A stretch of DNA of 22,667 bases from an uncultured Lachnospiraceae bacterium (GTDB lineage Bacteria > Bacillota > Clostridia > Lachnospirales > Lachnospiraceae), in NCBI GenBank assembly GCA_910585255.1, contig CAJUEI010000021.1, forward strand, positions 4,505-27,171. Reading direction: 5' to 3'. Position numbers and translations under genes: made by a program. This document shows, one piece after another, positions 15,993 to 22,667 of this stretch. The notes beneath the pieces are model-generated. The model was not told the origin of the DNA. It did not search any database and saw only the letters and a list, made by a program, of their open reading frames with translations. The first letter of the stretch is position 1, and the number at the start of each line of letters is the position of its first letter.

Positions 15993-17459
15993 ATGAAAAA
16001 AAAAGAAAATTTAATTGAGTTAAGACATATAAAAAAATGCTTTGACGGAAACACTGTAGTAACAGAAGATTTTAACCTAGAAGTAAAAAAAGGAGAATTT
16101 GTCACTTTCTTAGGGCCATCCGGCTGCGGAAAAACCACCATTCTCCGTATGATAGGCGGTTTTGAGCTGCCAACTTCAGGTGAGATTCTGCTCAATGGTG
16201 AAGATATCAGTATTCTTCCGCCAAATAAGCGGCCAATTAACACAGTATTTCAAAAATATGCCCTATTTCCTCACTTAAATGTATATGATAACATTGCATT
16301 TGGATTAAAACTAAAAAAACTTCCCAAAAAAGAGCAGGACGAAAAAGTACGTCATGCACTAGAAATTGTAGATTTAGAAGGATTTGAAAAAAGAAGTATT
16401 CAAACCCTGTCAGGAGGGCAGCAGCAAAGGATTGCCATTGCCAGAGCTATTGTCAATGAGCCGGAATTACTGCTTTTAGACGAACCGTTAAGTGCATTAG
16501 ACTATAAAATGCGAAAAGAAATGCAGCTAGAACTAAAAAACATGCATAAAAAATTAGGAATCACTTTTATTTTTGTCACCCACGATCAAGAAGAAGCACT
16601 TACTATGTCCGATAAAATTGTAGTAATGGCAGACGGTGAAATCCAACAGGTAGGAACCCCAGAAGAAATCTACAATGAACCAAGCAATTTATTTGTAGCA
16701 GATTTTATCGGTGAAAGCAATATCTTTAAAGGCAGAGTAGTAGAAAAGAAAAAAGTCAGCTTCTGCGGCACGGTATTTGATTGTGTAGATGACTATGAAA
16801 TAGGAACTGTAATAGATGCGGTAGTTCGTCCAGAAGATATTCAGATTTCAGCAGCAGAAGGGCAGATACAAGGAGAAATCCTTTCTTCTGATTTTAAAGG
16901 AACATTTTATATTGTATTTGTCCGATCCGGCAAAAATGAGATAGAGATTCATAGTTTAAAAAATTTCCAGCCAGGTACAACAGTAAAACTCTACATTGCT
17001 CCTGACTCGATTCATTTAATTCCATATGACAGCAGTATTAATCACTATGAAGGAGTGCTTGGAGCTTATTCAGAAGAAAAAGGACTTTATGCAGAGTTTT
17101 CAGATTTTTCATGGGATATTAAACCAGAGCAGATTTTTTCAGATATCAAAATAGAAAACGGACATCTGATAAAAAACGGACAGCCGATTCAAACAGAAGG
17201 ACTGCGAATCGAAGCCTCATTCCAACCATCTGCAGCTCAGCTAAGTGATGATGCACAGGCAGGGGTAGTGCAGGGAAGAATTATCTCATTCCTCTATGTA
17301 GGGGATCACTATCGCTATACTGTCCGAAGCAAATCAGAAGAAGACTATGTAGTAGATGATGAATATCTATGGAATCAGGAAGACTATGTAAGTATTTTAA
17401 TTCCTAAAGAAAAAGTAAGCTATCGGATATTAAACGGAAAGAATAAAATCGTCAAATGA
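15993..17459 (+). CDS. potA: Spermidine/putrescine ABC transporter ATP-binding protein PotA
   Basis: It powers polyamine import from the cytoplasmic face of the membrane. Walker A GPSGCGKTT, signature LSGGQQQR, Walker B LLLLDEPLSALD and the switch VTHDQEEA are all intact, and the FLGPSGCGKTTILRMIGGFE and VFQKYALFPHLNV stretches are typical of PotA. The open frame reaches back to 15936, but the promoter placement favours the ATG at 15993 (488 residues). The nearest Shine-Dalgarno, GGGAGG at 15969-15974, is then 18 bases away, which is unusually far. The protein is about 110 residues longer than most PotA proteins: after the TOBE-like segment (about 245-340) a further beta-rich segment (about 345-485) seems to be a second regulatory domain. 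potB, potC and potD follow in order. Confidence 0.93.
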   Translation: MKKKENLIELRHIKKCFDGNTVVTEDFNLEVKKGEFVTFLGPSGCGKTTILRMIGGFELPTSGEILLNGEDISILPPNKRPINTVFQKYALFPHLNVYDNIAFGLKLKKLPKKEQDEKVRHALEIVDLEGFEKRSIQTLSGGQQQRIAIARAIVNEPELLLLDEPLSALDYKMRKEMQLELKNMHKKLGITFIFVTHDQEEALTMSDKIVVMADGEIQQVGTPEEIYNEPSNLFVADFIGESNIFKGRVVEKKKVSFCGTVFDCVDDYEIGTVIDAVVRPEDIQISAAEGQIQGEILSSDFKGTFYIVFVRSGKNEIEIHSLKNFQPGTTVKLYIAPDSIHLIPYDSSINHYEGVLGAYSEEKGLYAEFSDFSWDIKPEQIFSDIKIENGHLIKNGQPIQTEGLRIEASFQPSAAQLSDDAQAGVVQGRIISFLYVGDHYRYTVRSKSEEDYVVDDEYLWNQEDYVSILIPKEKVSYRILNGKNKIVK

Positions 17460-17512
17460 TTGGTATTCAGCCAATATAAGATAAAATTTATGGAAATGGG
17501 TGTGAAGGAGAG

Positions 17513-18307
17513 ATGAAGAAAAACTTCTTTTCAAGAAAGCAGCTTGCAGTTCCTTATGCAGTATTTTTGCTTTTATTTGTCATTATTCCGCTTTTAGTCT
17601 TAATTTATTTTGGATTTACAGATGAAAACGGAACGGTATCATTTGCAAATTTTCTCAGTTTTTTTCAGAGCGGAAAAACAATCGGAACATTATTATACAG
17701 TATTGTAATTGCCCTGTTCACTACTATTTTTTGCCTTTTGCTTGCCTATCCGGCTGCCTTTATTTTAGCAAAGGGAAAGTTTAAAAAGAATCAGGCATTT
17801 ATTATGCTGTTTGTGCTTCCGATGTGGATTAATTTTACACTGCGGATTACGGCTCTAAAAGAAATTTTAACTCTATTGGAAGGAAATCTTGCCTATCATC
17901 CTTTTTTTAATACGATACTTTGTATGGTATATGATTTCCTGCCCTTTATGATTCTGCCGCTCTATCAGGCATTGTGTAAATTAGACAACAATTTAATTGA
18001 GGCAGCATTGGATCTGGGGGCATCGGAATTTCAAGTATTTTATAAGGTTGTGCTGCCGCTGTCCGTTCCGGGAATTATCAGCGGTGTAACAATGGTATTT
18101 TTGCCTTCTATGACAAACTATGTAGTATTGGATATGGTCTATAACAGCACTTATATTATGGGCAGTTTAATTGGAAGTTATTTCAGTTCCTATGATTGGC
18201 ATAATGGATCGGTAATATCCGTAATTTTATTGCTGATGATCTGTGCTGTTACATTGTTTTCCGAGCGGTTTACTAAATCAGAACAGGAAATAGAAAAGGG
18301 ATTGTAG
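17513..18307 (+). CDS. potB: Spermidine/putrescine ABC transporter permease PotB
   Basis: The product is 264 residues with six membrane helices, the first at about 13-33. The permease coupling loop that docks on the ATPase is EAALDLGASEFQVFYKVVLP (about 163-182), a textbook EAA motif. It starts at an ATG only two bases after AAGGAG, rather close, and sits 53 bp after potA. It pairs with PotC to form the channel. Length, position and motif all fit the family. Confidence 0.93.
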   Translation: MKKNFFSRKQLAVPYAVFLLLFVIIPLLVLIYFGFTDENGTVSFANFLSFFQSGKTIGTLLYSIVIALFTTIFCLLLAYPAAFILAKGKFKKNQAFIMLFVLPMWINFTLRITALKEILTLLEGNLAYHPFFNTILCMVYDFLPFMILPLYQALCKLDNNLIEAALDLGASEFQVFYKVVLPLSVPGIISGVTMVFLPSMTNYVVLDMVYNSTYIMGSLIGSYFSSYDWHNGSVISVILLLMICAVTLFSERFTKSEQEIEKGL

Positions 18308-18329
18308 AAAGCAGGAGGATTTATGAGGA

Positions 18330-19118
18330 ATGAAAAAAATATTGAGTTCATTTTGGATTTATCTGGTGCTGTTGTTTTTATATGCACCAATTTTAATTTT
18401 AACGGTTTATAGCTTTACAGATTCTGCTATGATAGGGAAAATTCGCAGATTTTCTTTACATAATTATATTACATTATTTACAACACCGGAACTTTTGCAT
18501 ATGATTTTTGGAACTTGTATTCTTGCACTTGTAGTAGCAGCGACTTCTACTATTTTAGGGACAATGGGAGCGATTGGGGCATTTTATTCGAAAAAGACCA
18601 CTCGGGGAGTGATTGAGCTGGCAAATCAGATTCCGGTTGTAAATGCAGATGTAGTAACAGGATTTTCTACTTGTATTTTAATGATTGCATTTTTTCGAAT
18701 TCGTAAGGAAACCTATCTTCCTCTGGTAATCGGACAGACGGCACTTTGTGCTCCTTTTGTATATCTGTCGGTACTGCCCAGACTAAAACAGATGGATCAT
18801 CAGCTTTATGAAGCTGCGTTAGATTTGGGATGTACCCCATCTCAGGCATTGATTAAGGTAATTCTTCCGCAGATTGTTCCTGGGATTGTCTCGGGCTTTA
18901 TGACGGCAATTACCTTATCATTAGACGATTATTTTATTGCTACTTATACAAAGCCGGCAACGTTTGATACCATTAGTACCTATGTGGTAAATGCAACAAG
19001 AGGTTCCCAGACAGCGATAAAAACCGCACTTTGGGCATTGTCGGCAATTATTTTTGCAGTGGTTACACTGGTTGTAATCGGAATGAATTATGATACGGAA
19101 AAATTAAAAAAGAAGTAG
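18330..19118 (+). CDS. potC: Spermidine/putrescine ABC transporter permease PotC
   Basis: The product is 262 residues with six membrane helices (first about 8-26) and the EAA loop EAALDLGCTPSQALIKVILP (about 160-179), followed by GIVSGFMTAITLSLDDYFIA, the characteristic stretch of PotC. AGGAGG (18313-18318) lies 11 bases upstream. An ATG at 18323 is nearer the ribosome binding site but is in another frame. The gap to potB is 22 bp, so the genes are co-transcribed. Confidence 0.93.
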   Translation: MKKILSSFWIYLVLLFLYAPILILTVYSFTDSAMIGKIRRFSLHNYITLFTTPELLHMIFGTCILALVVAATSTILGTMGAIGAFYSKKTTRGVIELANQIPVVNADVVTGFSTCILMIAFFRIRKETYLPLVIGQTALCAPFVYLSVLPRLKQMDHQLYEAALDLGCTPSQALIKVILPQIVPGIVSGFMTAITLSLDDYFIATYTKPATFDTISTYVVNATRGSQTAIKTALWALSAIIFAVVTLVVIGMNYDTEKLKKK

Positions 19119-19138
19119 AATAGGATGAAAGGGAATCA

Positions 19139-20563
19139 ATGAGAGCGGAGAGAGAAAAAAGAAGGAGAATAAAGAACAGCAAACAAATCATTTTGATTTG
19201 CATGGTTTTTTTATTTTTATTAAGCGGCTGTGGGAAGAAAGAAGAAGATGTTATTGTACTTCGTGTCAATAATTGGGAAGAATATATAGATGAGGGAGGA
19301 TGGGATCTAGAGGATGCCGTTGTCCTCTCAGAGGATACCGTAATTTTGCCGGAAAACGGCATGATTGAAGATTTTCAGGACTGGTTTTATCAGACATATG
19401 GAAAAAAAGTAAAGGTAGAGTATTCCACTTTTGGAACAAACGAAGAGTTATATAATCAGATTACATTGGGGGATGCCTATGATTTAGTCTGTCCCTCTGA
19501 ATATATGATTATGAAATTGATTGCTGAGGATTTGGTGCTGCCTTTTTCAGAGGACTTTTACAGCAATACAGAATACCACTACTATGCCAATGGAGTTTCT
19601 CCTTATATTAAACAGGTATATGATGAATTAGAGATTAACGGGGAGCCGCTTAGTAAATATGCGGCAGGTTATATGTGGGGAACGCTTGGAATTGTGTATA
19701 ATCCTGAGGAAGTGACAGAAGAAGAAGCGGCACATTGGAATCTGCTGCTGATGGATCCATTCTATAAAAGAATTACAATAAAGGACAGTATCCGAGACGC
19801 CTTTTTTGCCGGGGTTAGTATTTATCAGGAGCAGCAGATTTTGGATCCGGCATTTCTAAATCAGGCTGACTATAAAGAACAGTTGGGGGAACTGCTGAAT
19901 CGAACCGATCCTAAGACAGTAGATGCAGTAGAGGAAATCTTAAGCAGGATTAAGGATCGGGTCTATTCATTTGAGACAGACAGCGGAAAAGCAGATATGG
20001 TAACAGGAAAAGTAGTGGCAAATCAGCAGTGGTCTGGAGATGCTGTTTATACATTAGATCAGGCAGAAGAAGATGGAGTTTTTCTTTGCTATTCGGCACC
20101 GGAAGAAGCGACCAATCTTTGGTTTGACGGCTGGTGTATGTTAAAAGATGCCATTGCCGGAGATCAGGAAAAACAGATGGCAGCGGAGGCATTTATTCAT
20201 TTTGTATCCAGACCAGATAATGCCATTCGAAATATGGAGTATATTGGCTATACTTCTGTAATTTCCGGCGGAGAAAGCGATCAGATTTCACAGTATATTG
20301 AATGGACTTATGGGGCAGAAGAAGAGGAGACAGAGACAGTAGACTATGAGATTAGTTATTTTTTTGGCAGAGAATATTTTGTAACTGCTCCAGAAGATCA
20401 GACTAGGCGGCAGCTTTATGCACAGTATCCGCCTATTTCTGTAATGGATCGCTGTGTGGTAATGGAATATTTTAATCCAGAAGAAAATCGGAGGATCAAT
20501 CGTATGTGGACCAATATCCGATGTTTTGATTTGGTGGAATGGTGGAAAAGACAAAAAGAATAG
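19139..20563 (+). CDS. potD: Spermidine/putrescine-binding lipoprotein PotD
   Basis: This is the extracellular solute-binding subunit. A charged N-terminal tail (MRAEREKRRRIKNSKQ) precedes a hydrophobic stretch and the lipobox LLSGC, so the mature protein would be a lipoprotein with Cys at about residue 31. VLRVNNWEEYID resembles the start of PotD proteins, and YSTFGTNEELYNQI, YDLVCPSEYMI, WGTLGIVYNP and LWFDGWCM follow in the usual order of the polyamine-binding fold. At 474 residues it is longer than the roughly 350 of Escherichia coli PotD, partly through an insert after the first strand (about 50-70). It lies 20 bp after potC. Whether it prefers spermidine or putrescine cannot be read from the sequence. 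Confidence 0.92.
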   Translation: MRAEREKRRRIKNSKQIILICMVFLFLLSGCGKKEEDVIVLRVNNWEEYIDEGGWDLEDAVVLSEDTVILPENGMIEDFQDWFYQTYGKKVKVEYSTFGTNEELYNQITLGDAYDLVCPSEYMIMKLIAEDLVLPFSEDFYSNTEYHYYANGVSPYIKQVYDELEINGEPLSKYAAGYMWGTLGIVYNPEEVTEEEAAHWNLLLMDPFYKRITIKDSIRDAFFAGVSIYQEQQILDPAFLNQADYKEQLGELLNRTDPKTVDAVEEILSRIKDRVYSFETDSGKADMVTGKVVANQQWSGDAVYTLDQAEEDGVFLCYSAPEEATNLWFDGWCMLKDAIAGDQEKQMAAEAFIHFVSRPDNAIRNMEYIGYTSVISGGESDQISQYIEWTYGAEEEETETVDYEISYFFGREYFVTAPEDQTRRQLYAQYPPISVMDRCVVMEYFNPEENRRINRMWTNIRCFDLVEWWKRQKE

Positions 20564-21356
20564 AACAAGATTAAAAAAGAAGGGATTGGATTTAGATTTG
20601 GATTTGCAGAAGAAATTAGGGCAGATATGGAATGATGATTTTTGCGAACACTTAGTAAGATTTTTGATAAAAGAGGGAATCCCAAACAGAGAAAAGCAAG
20701 GAGAAGAATTTTTTAGAAGAATAGAGGAGTGGAAGGATACTTTTTGCTTAGAAGAAAAGAGAATAAAGCTGATTGGGGTAAAAGGATGGTATTTTTTTAT
20801 TGATGCTATGGAGTTTCTTTTTGATTTTTATTCTCTGTCAGAAGAGGAGGTAGAAGAGGCAGTATGGAAAATGTTTTTGGTAAATGAATTTAGTAATTTA
20901 GACGAGCAGGAACGGGATTTCTATAGAAGGGAGTATAATGAAGAATTTTTTCAGAACTATTATCCAGAGTTTCAGAAGATATTTCTTGGCAGGGAAGCGG
21001 TGCTCTCTGATTTTGAGAAGAATATATGTGACGAATTTCAATTTGCATTTTCTAAGGGCTGTGTGGTGCAGCTGACAAAGGAGTTATGGACAGAGGAATT
21101 AGAACGATATGGGAGAGAATCGTCAGAACGGTTTTCTTTTTATTGTGATAACAGCCAGAGAGAAAAAAATATGGAATTGATAGAGGAGTTAAAGGGAGAA
21201 TATCCTCGGTATCAGGAGCTGGTTTCTATCTTAAAGCATGATTTAGAAATAGGGCAGGTTTTTCGGGTAAATGAGCATAATTGTGAGGATACCATGTTTT
21301 ATATAGGGCTCCGCAAAGAGAGGGTTTATTTTTTTAGAATAGAGGATTTTGCATAG
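20526..21356 (+). CDS. Hypothetical cytoplasmic protein overlapping the end of potD
   Basis: I do not recognise this protein. It is rich in Glu, Lys, Phe and Tyr, with no signal peptide or membrane segment. It looks mostly helical, with a stretch VKGWYFFIDAMEFLFDFYSL (about 80-99) and a more beta-like end (EDTMFYIGLRKERVYFFRI). The longest reading starts at TTG 20526, overlapping potD by 38 bases, but this has no ribosome binding site. TTG codons at 20586 or 20598, near AGAAGGGA, are alternatives, so the first 20-25 residues are doubtful; no ATG occurs in the early part. The long open frame and overlap with potD argue that it is a real gene of the same transcript. No known Pot accessory protein matches it in my knowledge. 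Confidence 0.7.
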   Translation: MIWWNGGKDKKNRTRLKKKGLDLDLDLQKKLGQIWNDDFCEHLVRFLIKEGIPNREKQGEEFFRRIEEWKDTFCLEEKRIKLIGVKGWYFFIDAMEFLFDFYSLSEEEVEEAVWKMFLVNEFSNLDEQERDFYRREYNEEFFQNYYPEFQKIFLGREAVLSDFEKNICDEFQFAFSKGCVVQLTKELWTEELERYGRESSERFSFYCDNSQREKNMELIEELKGEYPRYQELVSILKHDLEIGQVFRVNEHNCEDTMFYIGLRKERVYFFRIEDFA

Positions 21357-21456
21357 AGATTTGAGATGGATTAGCCAAAAGCTTCTGTCTTAGGTTAGTT
21401 GGAATTATATTTTAAGGACAGTTGCTGAAATTTTAGTGATTTGTTTCTGTAGGGTA

Positions 21457-21485
21457 TTGAAAAAATAGGAAAATTGTGGTAGCAT
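21457..21485 (+). promoter_or_regulatory. Possible promoter for the FliD-like gene
   Basis: TTGAAA (21457-21462), 17 bp, TAGCAT (21480-21485). The -35 is close to consensus and the -10 is moderate. I looked for a sigma-28 flagellar promoter (TAAA, about 15 bp, GCCGATAA-like) in this 260-bp gap and did not find a convincing one. Confidence 0.4.
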
Positions 21486-21567
21486 AGGAATAGTAAAAGA
21501 AAATATTTTACTGCATAATCTATCGTTCAGACAGACGGAACTGTAAAACAGGGTTATGGGTGGTAAC

Positions 21568-21615
21568 ATGGTATTTCCGGGATACGGATATTCTGGCAAT
21601 GGCAAGGAGGTATGA
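21568..21615 (+). CDS. Possible 15-codon leader peptide before the FliD-like gene
   Basis: ATG at 21568 opens MVFPGYGYSGNGKEV and ends at TGA 21613-21615. The tail overlaps the AAGGAGG site of the next gene and ends three bases before its ATG (21618). GGGTGGT upstream is a modest ribosome binding site. Such an arrangement could couple translation, but a short frame of this size can occur by chance. Confidence 0.25.
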   Translation: MVFPGYGYSGNGKEV

Positions 21616-21617
21616 AC

Positions 21618-22391
21618 ATGGCAGGATTTACAGTTAATAATTTCGGATTATTTGGTGGTTCTGGCTCTTCATCTGGGGATTGGATGGGTAATTTATTAAG
21701 TATGTCAGCAGATTATAACAGTATACGAAGCGGTGCCTATTCTAAGTTACTGAAAGCCTATTATGCAAAGGATTCCTCTTCTTCTACGACAAAGGAATCA
21801 AGGGCTGATAAGTTAAGAAACCAGATTAAAGCAGAAGAGGCAGATAAGACTGTTGCAGCGGCAAAGTCGGATGCAGACGATCTGAAGAAATCAGCAGCGG
21901 CATTGACTACAACAGGGACAAAATCTCTTTTTAAAGAGAAAGATATTGAGACAAAAGATGAAGAAACAGGAGAAACCGTAACAACCAGAGGATATGATCG
22001 GAAGGCAATTGCATCGGCGATTAAGAATTTTGTCAAGGATTATAATGACACAATAGATTCTGGAGCAGATGTAGACAATACCAGAATTCTTCAGAAGACG
22101 TTATCTATGACGCAGATTACGAACAGCAATTCAAAGATGCTTTCTAAAGTGGGAATTACGATTGAAAAAGGAAATAAGTTAAAAGTAGATGAAGAAAAAT
22201 TAAATGAGGCAGATATTAGTACATTAAAGACATTGTTTAATGGAGCTGGTTCCTATGCTGCTCAGATCGGAACAAGAGCAGGAGATATTTCTTCAGCAGC
22301 AGTAAACGCTTCTTTAAATTCTTCGCTTTATACGTCAGGAGCTTCTTATAATAAGAACTATTATAATAGTTTATTTGATTATGGAGTGTAG
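21618..22391 (+). CDS. Small protein resembling the C-terminal part of flagellar cap protein FliD
   Basis: The product is 257 residues. The ATG at 21618 sits seven bases after AGGAGG; an in-frame ATG at 21612 is only one base away and less likely. The N-terminus is Gly/Ser-rich (FGLFGGSGSSSGDWMG), then a Lys/Ala-rich helical segment (about 40-90). The C-terminal half reads KNFVKDYND, then MLSKVGITIEKGNKLKVDEE, then ADISTLKTLFNGAGSYAAQI. That order, 'x-x-x-GI-x-x-x-x-x-G-x-L-x-VDE-x-KL ... LF-G', is the pattern of the FliD C-terminal domain. The usual FliD N-terminal domain is missing and the length is about half. Function as a cap is therefore uncertain. It has its own terminator and probably its own promoter, so it is a single-gene unit. 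Confidence 0.75.
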   Translation: MAGFTVNNFGLFGGSGSSSGDWMGNLLSMSADYNSIRSGAYSKLLKAYYAKDSSSSTTKESRADKLRNQIKAEEADKTVAAAKSDADDLKKSAAALTTTGTKSLFKEKDIETKDEETGETVTTRGYDRKAIASAIKNFVKDYNDTIDSGADVDNTRILQKTLSMTQITNSNSKMLSKVGITIEKGNKLKVDEEKLNEADISTLKTLFNGAGSYAAQIGTRAGDISSAAVNASLNSSLYTSGASYNKNYYNSLFDYGV

Positions 22392-22410
22392 TATTGTAGT
22401 ATAAAATAAA

Positions 22411-22438
22411 AAGGGATGGAATGATTCCATCCTTTTTT
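22411..22438 (+). terminator. Rho-independent terminator after the FliD-like gene
   Basis: GGATGGAA (22414-22421) pairs with TTCCATCC (22425-22432) around a three-base loop, followed by six Ts. It lies 19 bp after the stop codon. Confidence 0.92.
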
Positions 22439-22525
22439 ATGTACAGTAGGGGACGTAACCTTCCCTGCTTGATTTGTTCTTCCTGATTCAATTTAGTTAT
22501 AAGATTATAAAAATAGAGTAAAAAT

Positions 22526-22568
22526 AAAAGATAATCAAATCAGCATCTAGCCTTTTGATTATCTTTTT
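22526..22568 (-). terminator. Hairpin terminator for the leftward tRNA-Gly (probably bidirectional)
   Basis: AAAAGATAATCAAA (22526-22539) pairs with TTTGATTATCTTTT (22554-22567) around a 14-base loop. A-runs on the left and T-runs on the right give a U-tract on both strands. On the minus strand it lies 45 bp after the tRNA 3' end, so it most likely ends that transcript. Confidence 0.8.
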
Positions 22569-22612
22569 ATTTTCAGCAACCTAAAAATATAGTAAAATAA
22601 AGGAATTCGAAA

Positions 22613-22667
22613 AGCAGATAACGGGAATCGAACCCGCCTCTCCAGCTTGGGAAGCTAGCATTCTACC
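22613..22667 (-). tRNA. tRNA-Gly (anticodon CCC), 5' part beyond the window edge
   Basis: On the minus strand, CTAGC-TTCCCAA-GCTGG forms the anticodon arm with anticodon CCC. GCGGG-TTCGATT-CCCGT forms the T arm (the GGTTCGATTCC box). TATCTGC is the 3' acceptor strand, followed by U as discriminator base, usual for bacterial tRNA-Gly. CCA is not encoded. The D arm is only partly inside the window and the 5' acceptor strand is outside it. Confidence 0.92.

Noticed and set aside
21357..21611. A riboswitch in the leader of the FliD-like gene
   Set aside because: I compared it by eye with c-di-GMP and other common switch cores and found no matching conserved stretches.
22237..22491. Minus-strand open frame over the end of the FliD-like gene
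   Set aside because: It crosses a terminator and an AT-rich gap, is dominated by Lys/Leu/Tyr, and lacks a ribosome binding site.

Overview
The window is AT-rich DNA with strong AGGAGG-type ribosome binding sites, sigma-A promoters and rho-independent terminators. Its gene content points to a gut Firmicute of the Lachnospiraceae. The two very large secreted pectin enzymes with choline-binding-type wall repeats suggest a pectin specialist such as Lachnospira or [Eubacterium] eligens, but this placement is inference from gene content, not from a marker gene.

Layout. At the left edge a partial Rpn/PD-(D/E)XK nuclease-transposase-like gene runs leftward and ends in a 12-bp tandem repeat coding for Gly-Ile-Glu-Gln. 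A TetR regulator and a multi-pass membrane protein follow as a two-gene operon, with a consensus promoter overlapped by a palindrome. A long hairpin element (2383-2520) separates this operon from the pectin block: a pectate lyase of about 1,780 residues (2803-8144), a pectin methylesterase of 1,589 residues (8472-13241), a strong terminator and an AraC regulator (13518-14372). Next come a PhnP-like metallo-beta-lactamase-fold hydrolase, a gene-poor stretch (15310-15992) and a complete spermidine/putrescine ABC transporter, potABCD. An unrecognised 276-codon ORF overlaps potD. The window closes with a protein resembling the C-terminal part of FliD, two terminators and the 3' part of tRNA-Gly(CCC) on the minus strand.

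How the genes fit together. The methylesterase removes methyl groups from pectin and the lyase cleaves the demethylated chain. Both have the same C-terminal plan: Ig-like domain, Pro/Asp/Thr linker, acidic patch and seven wall-binding repeats. This should place them side by side on the cell surface. The promoter regions of the lyase gene and of the araC gene share about 80 bp, including two direct half-sites exactly 21 bp apart. The simplest reading is that the AraC protein activates the lyase and controls its own gene.

The most notable observation is at the start of the lyase. A strong ribosome binding site, an ATG and a good signal peptide (from 2803) are one base out of frame with the 1,750-residue body, and the break falls in a run of seven Gs (2887-2893). 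One more G would join them. This could be a phase-variable switch for secretion, ribosomal or transcriptional slippage, a real inactivating mutation, or an assembly error. Other points of interest are two structured inverted-repeat elements with similar ends, a 93-nt G-free tract before potA, and a possible decayed wall-binding remnant after the hydrolase gene.
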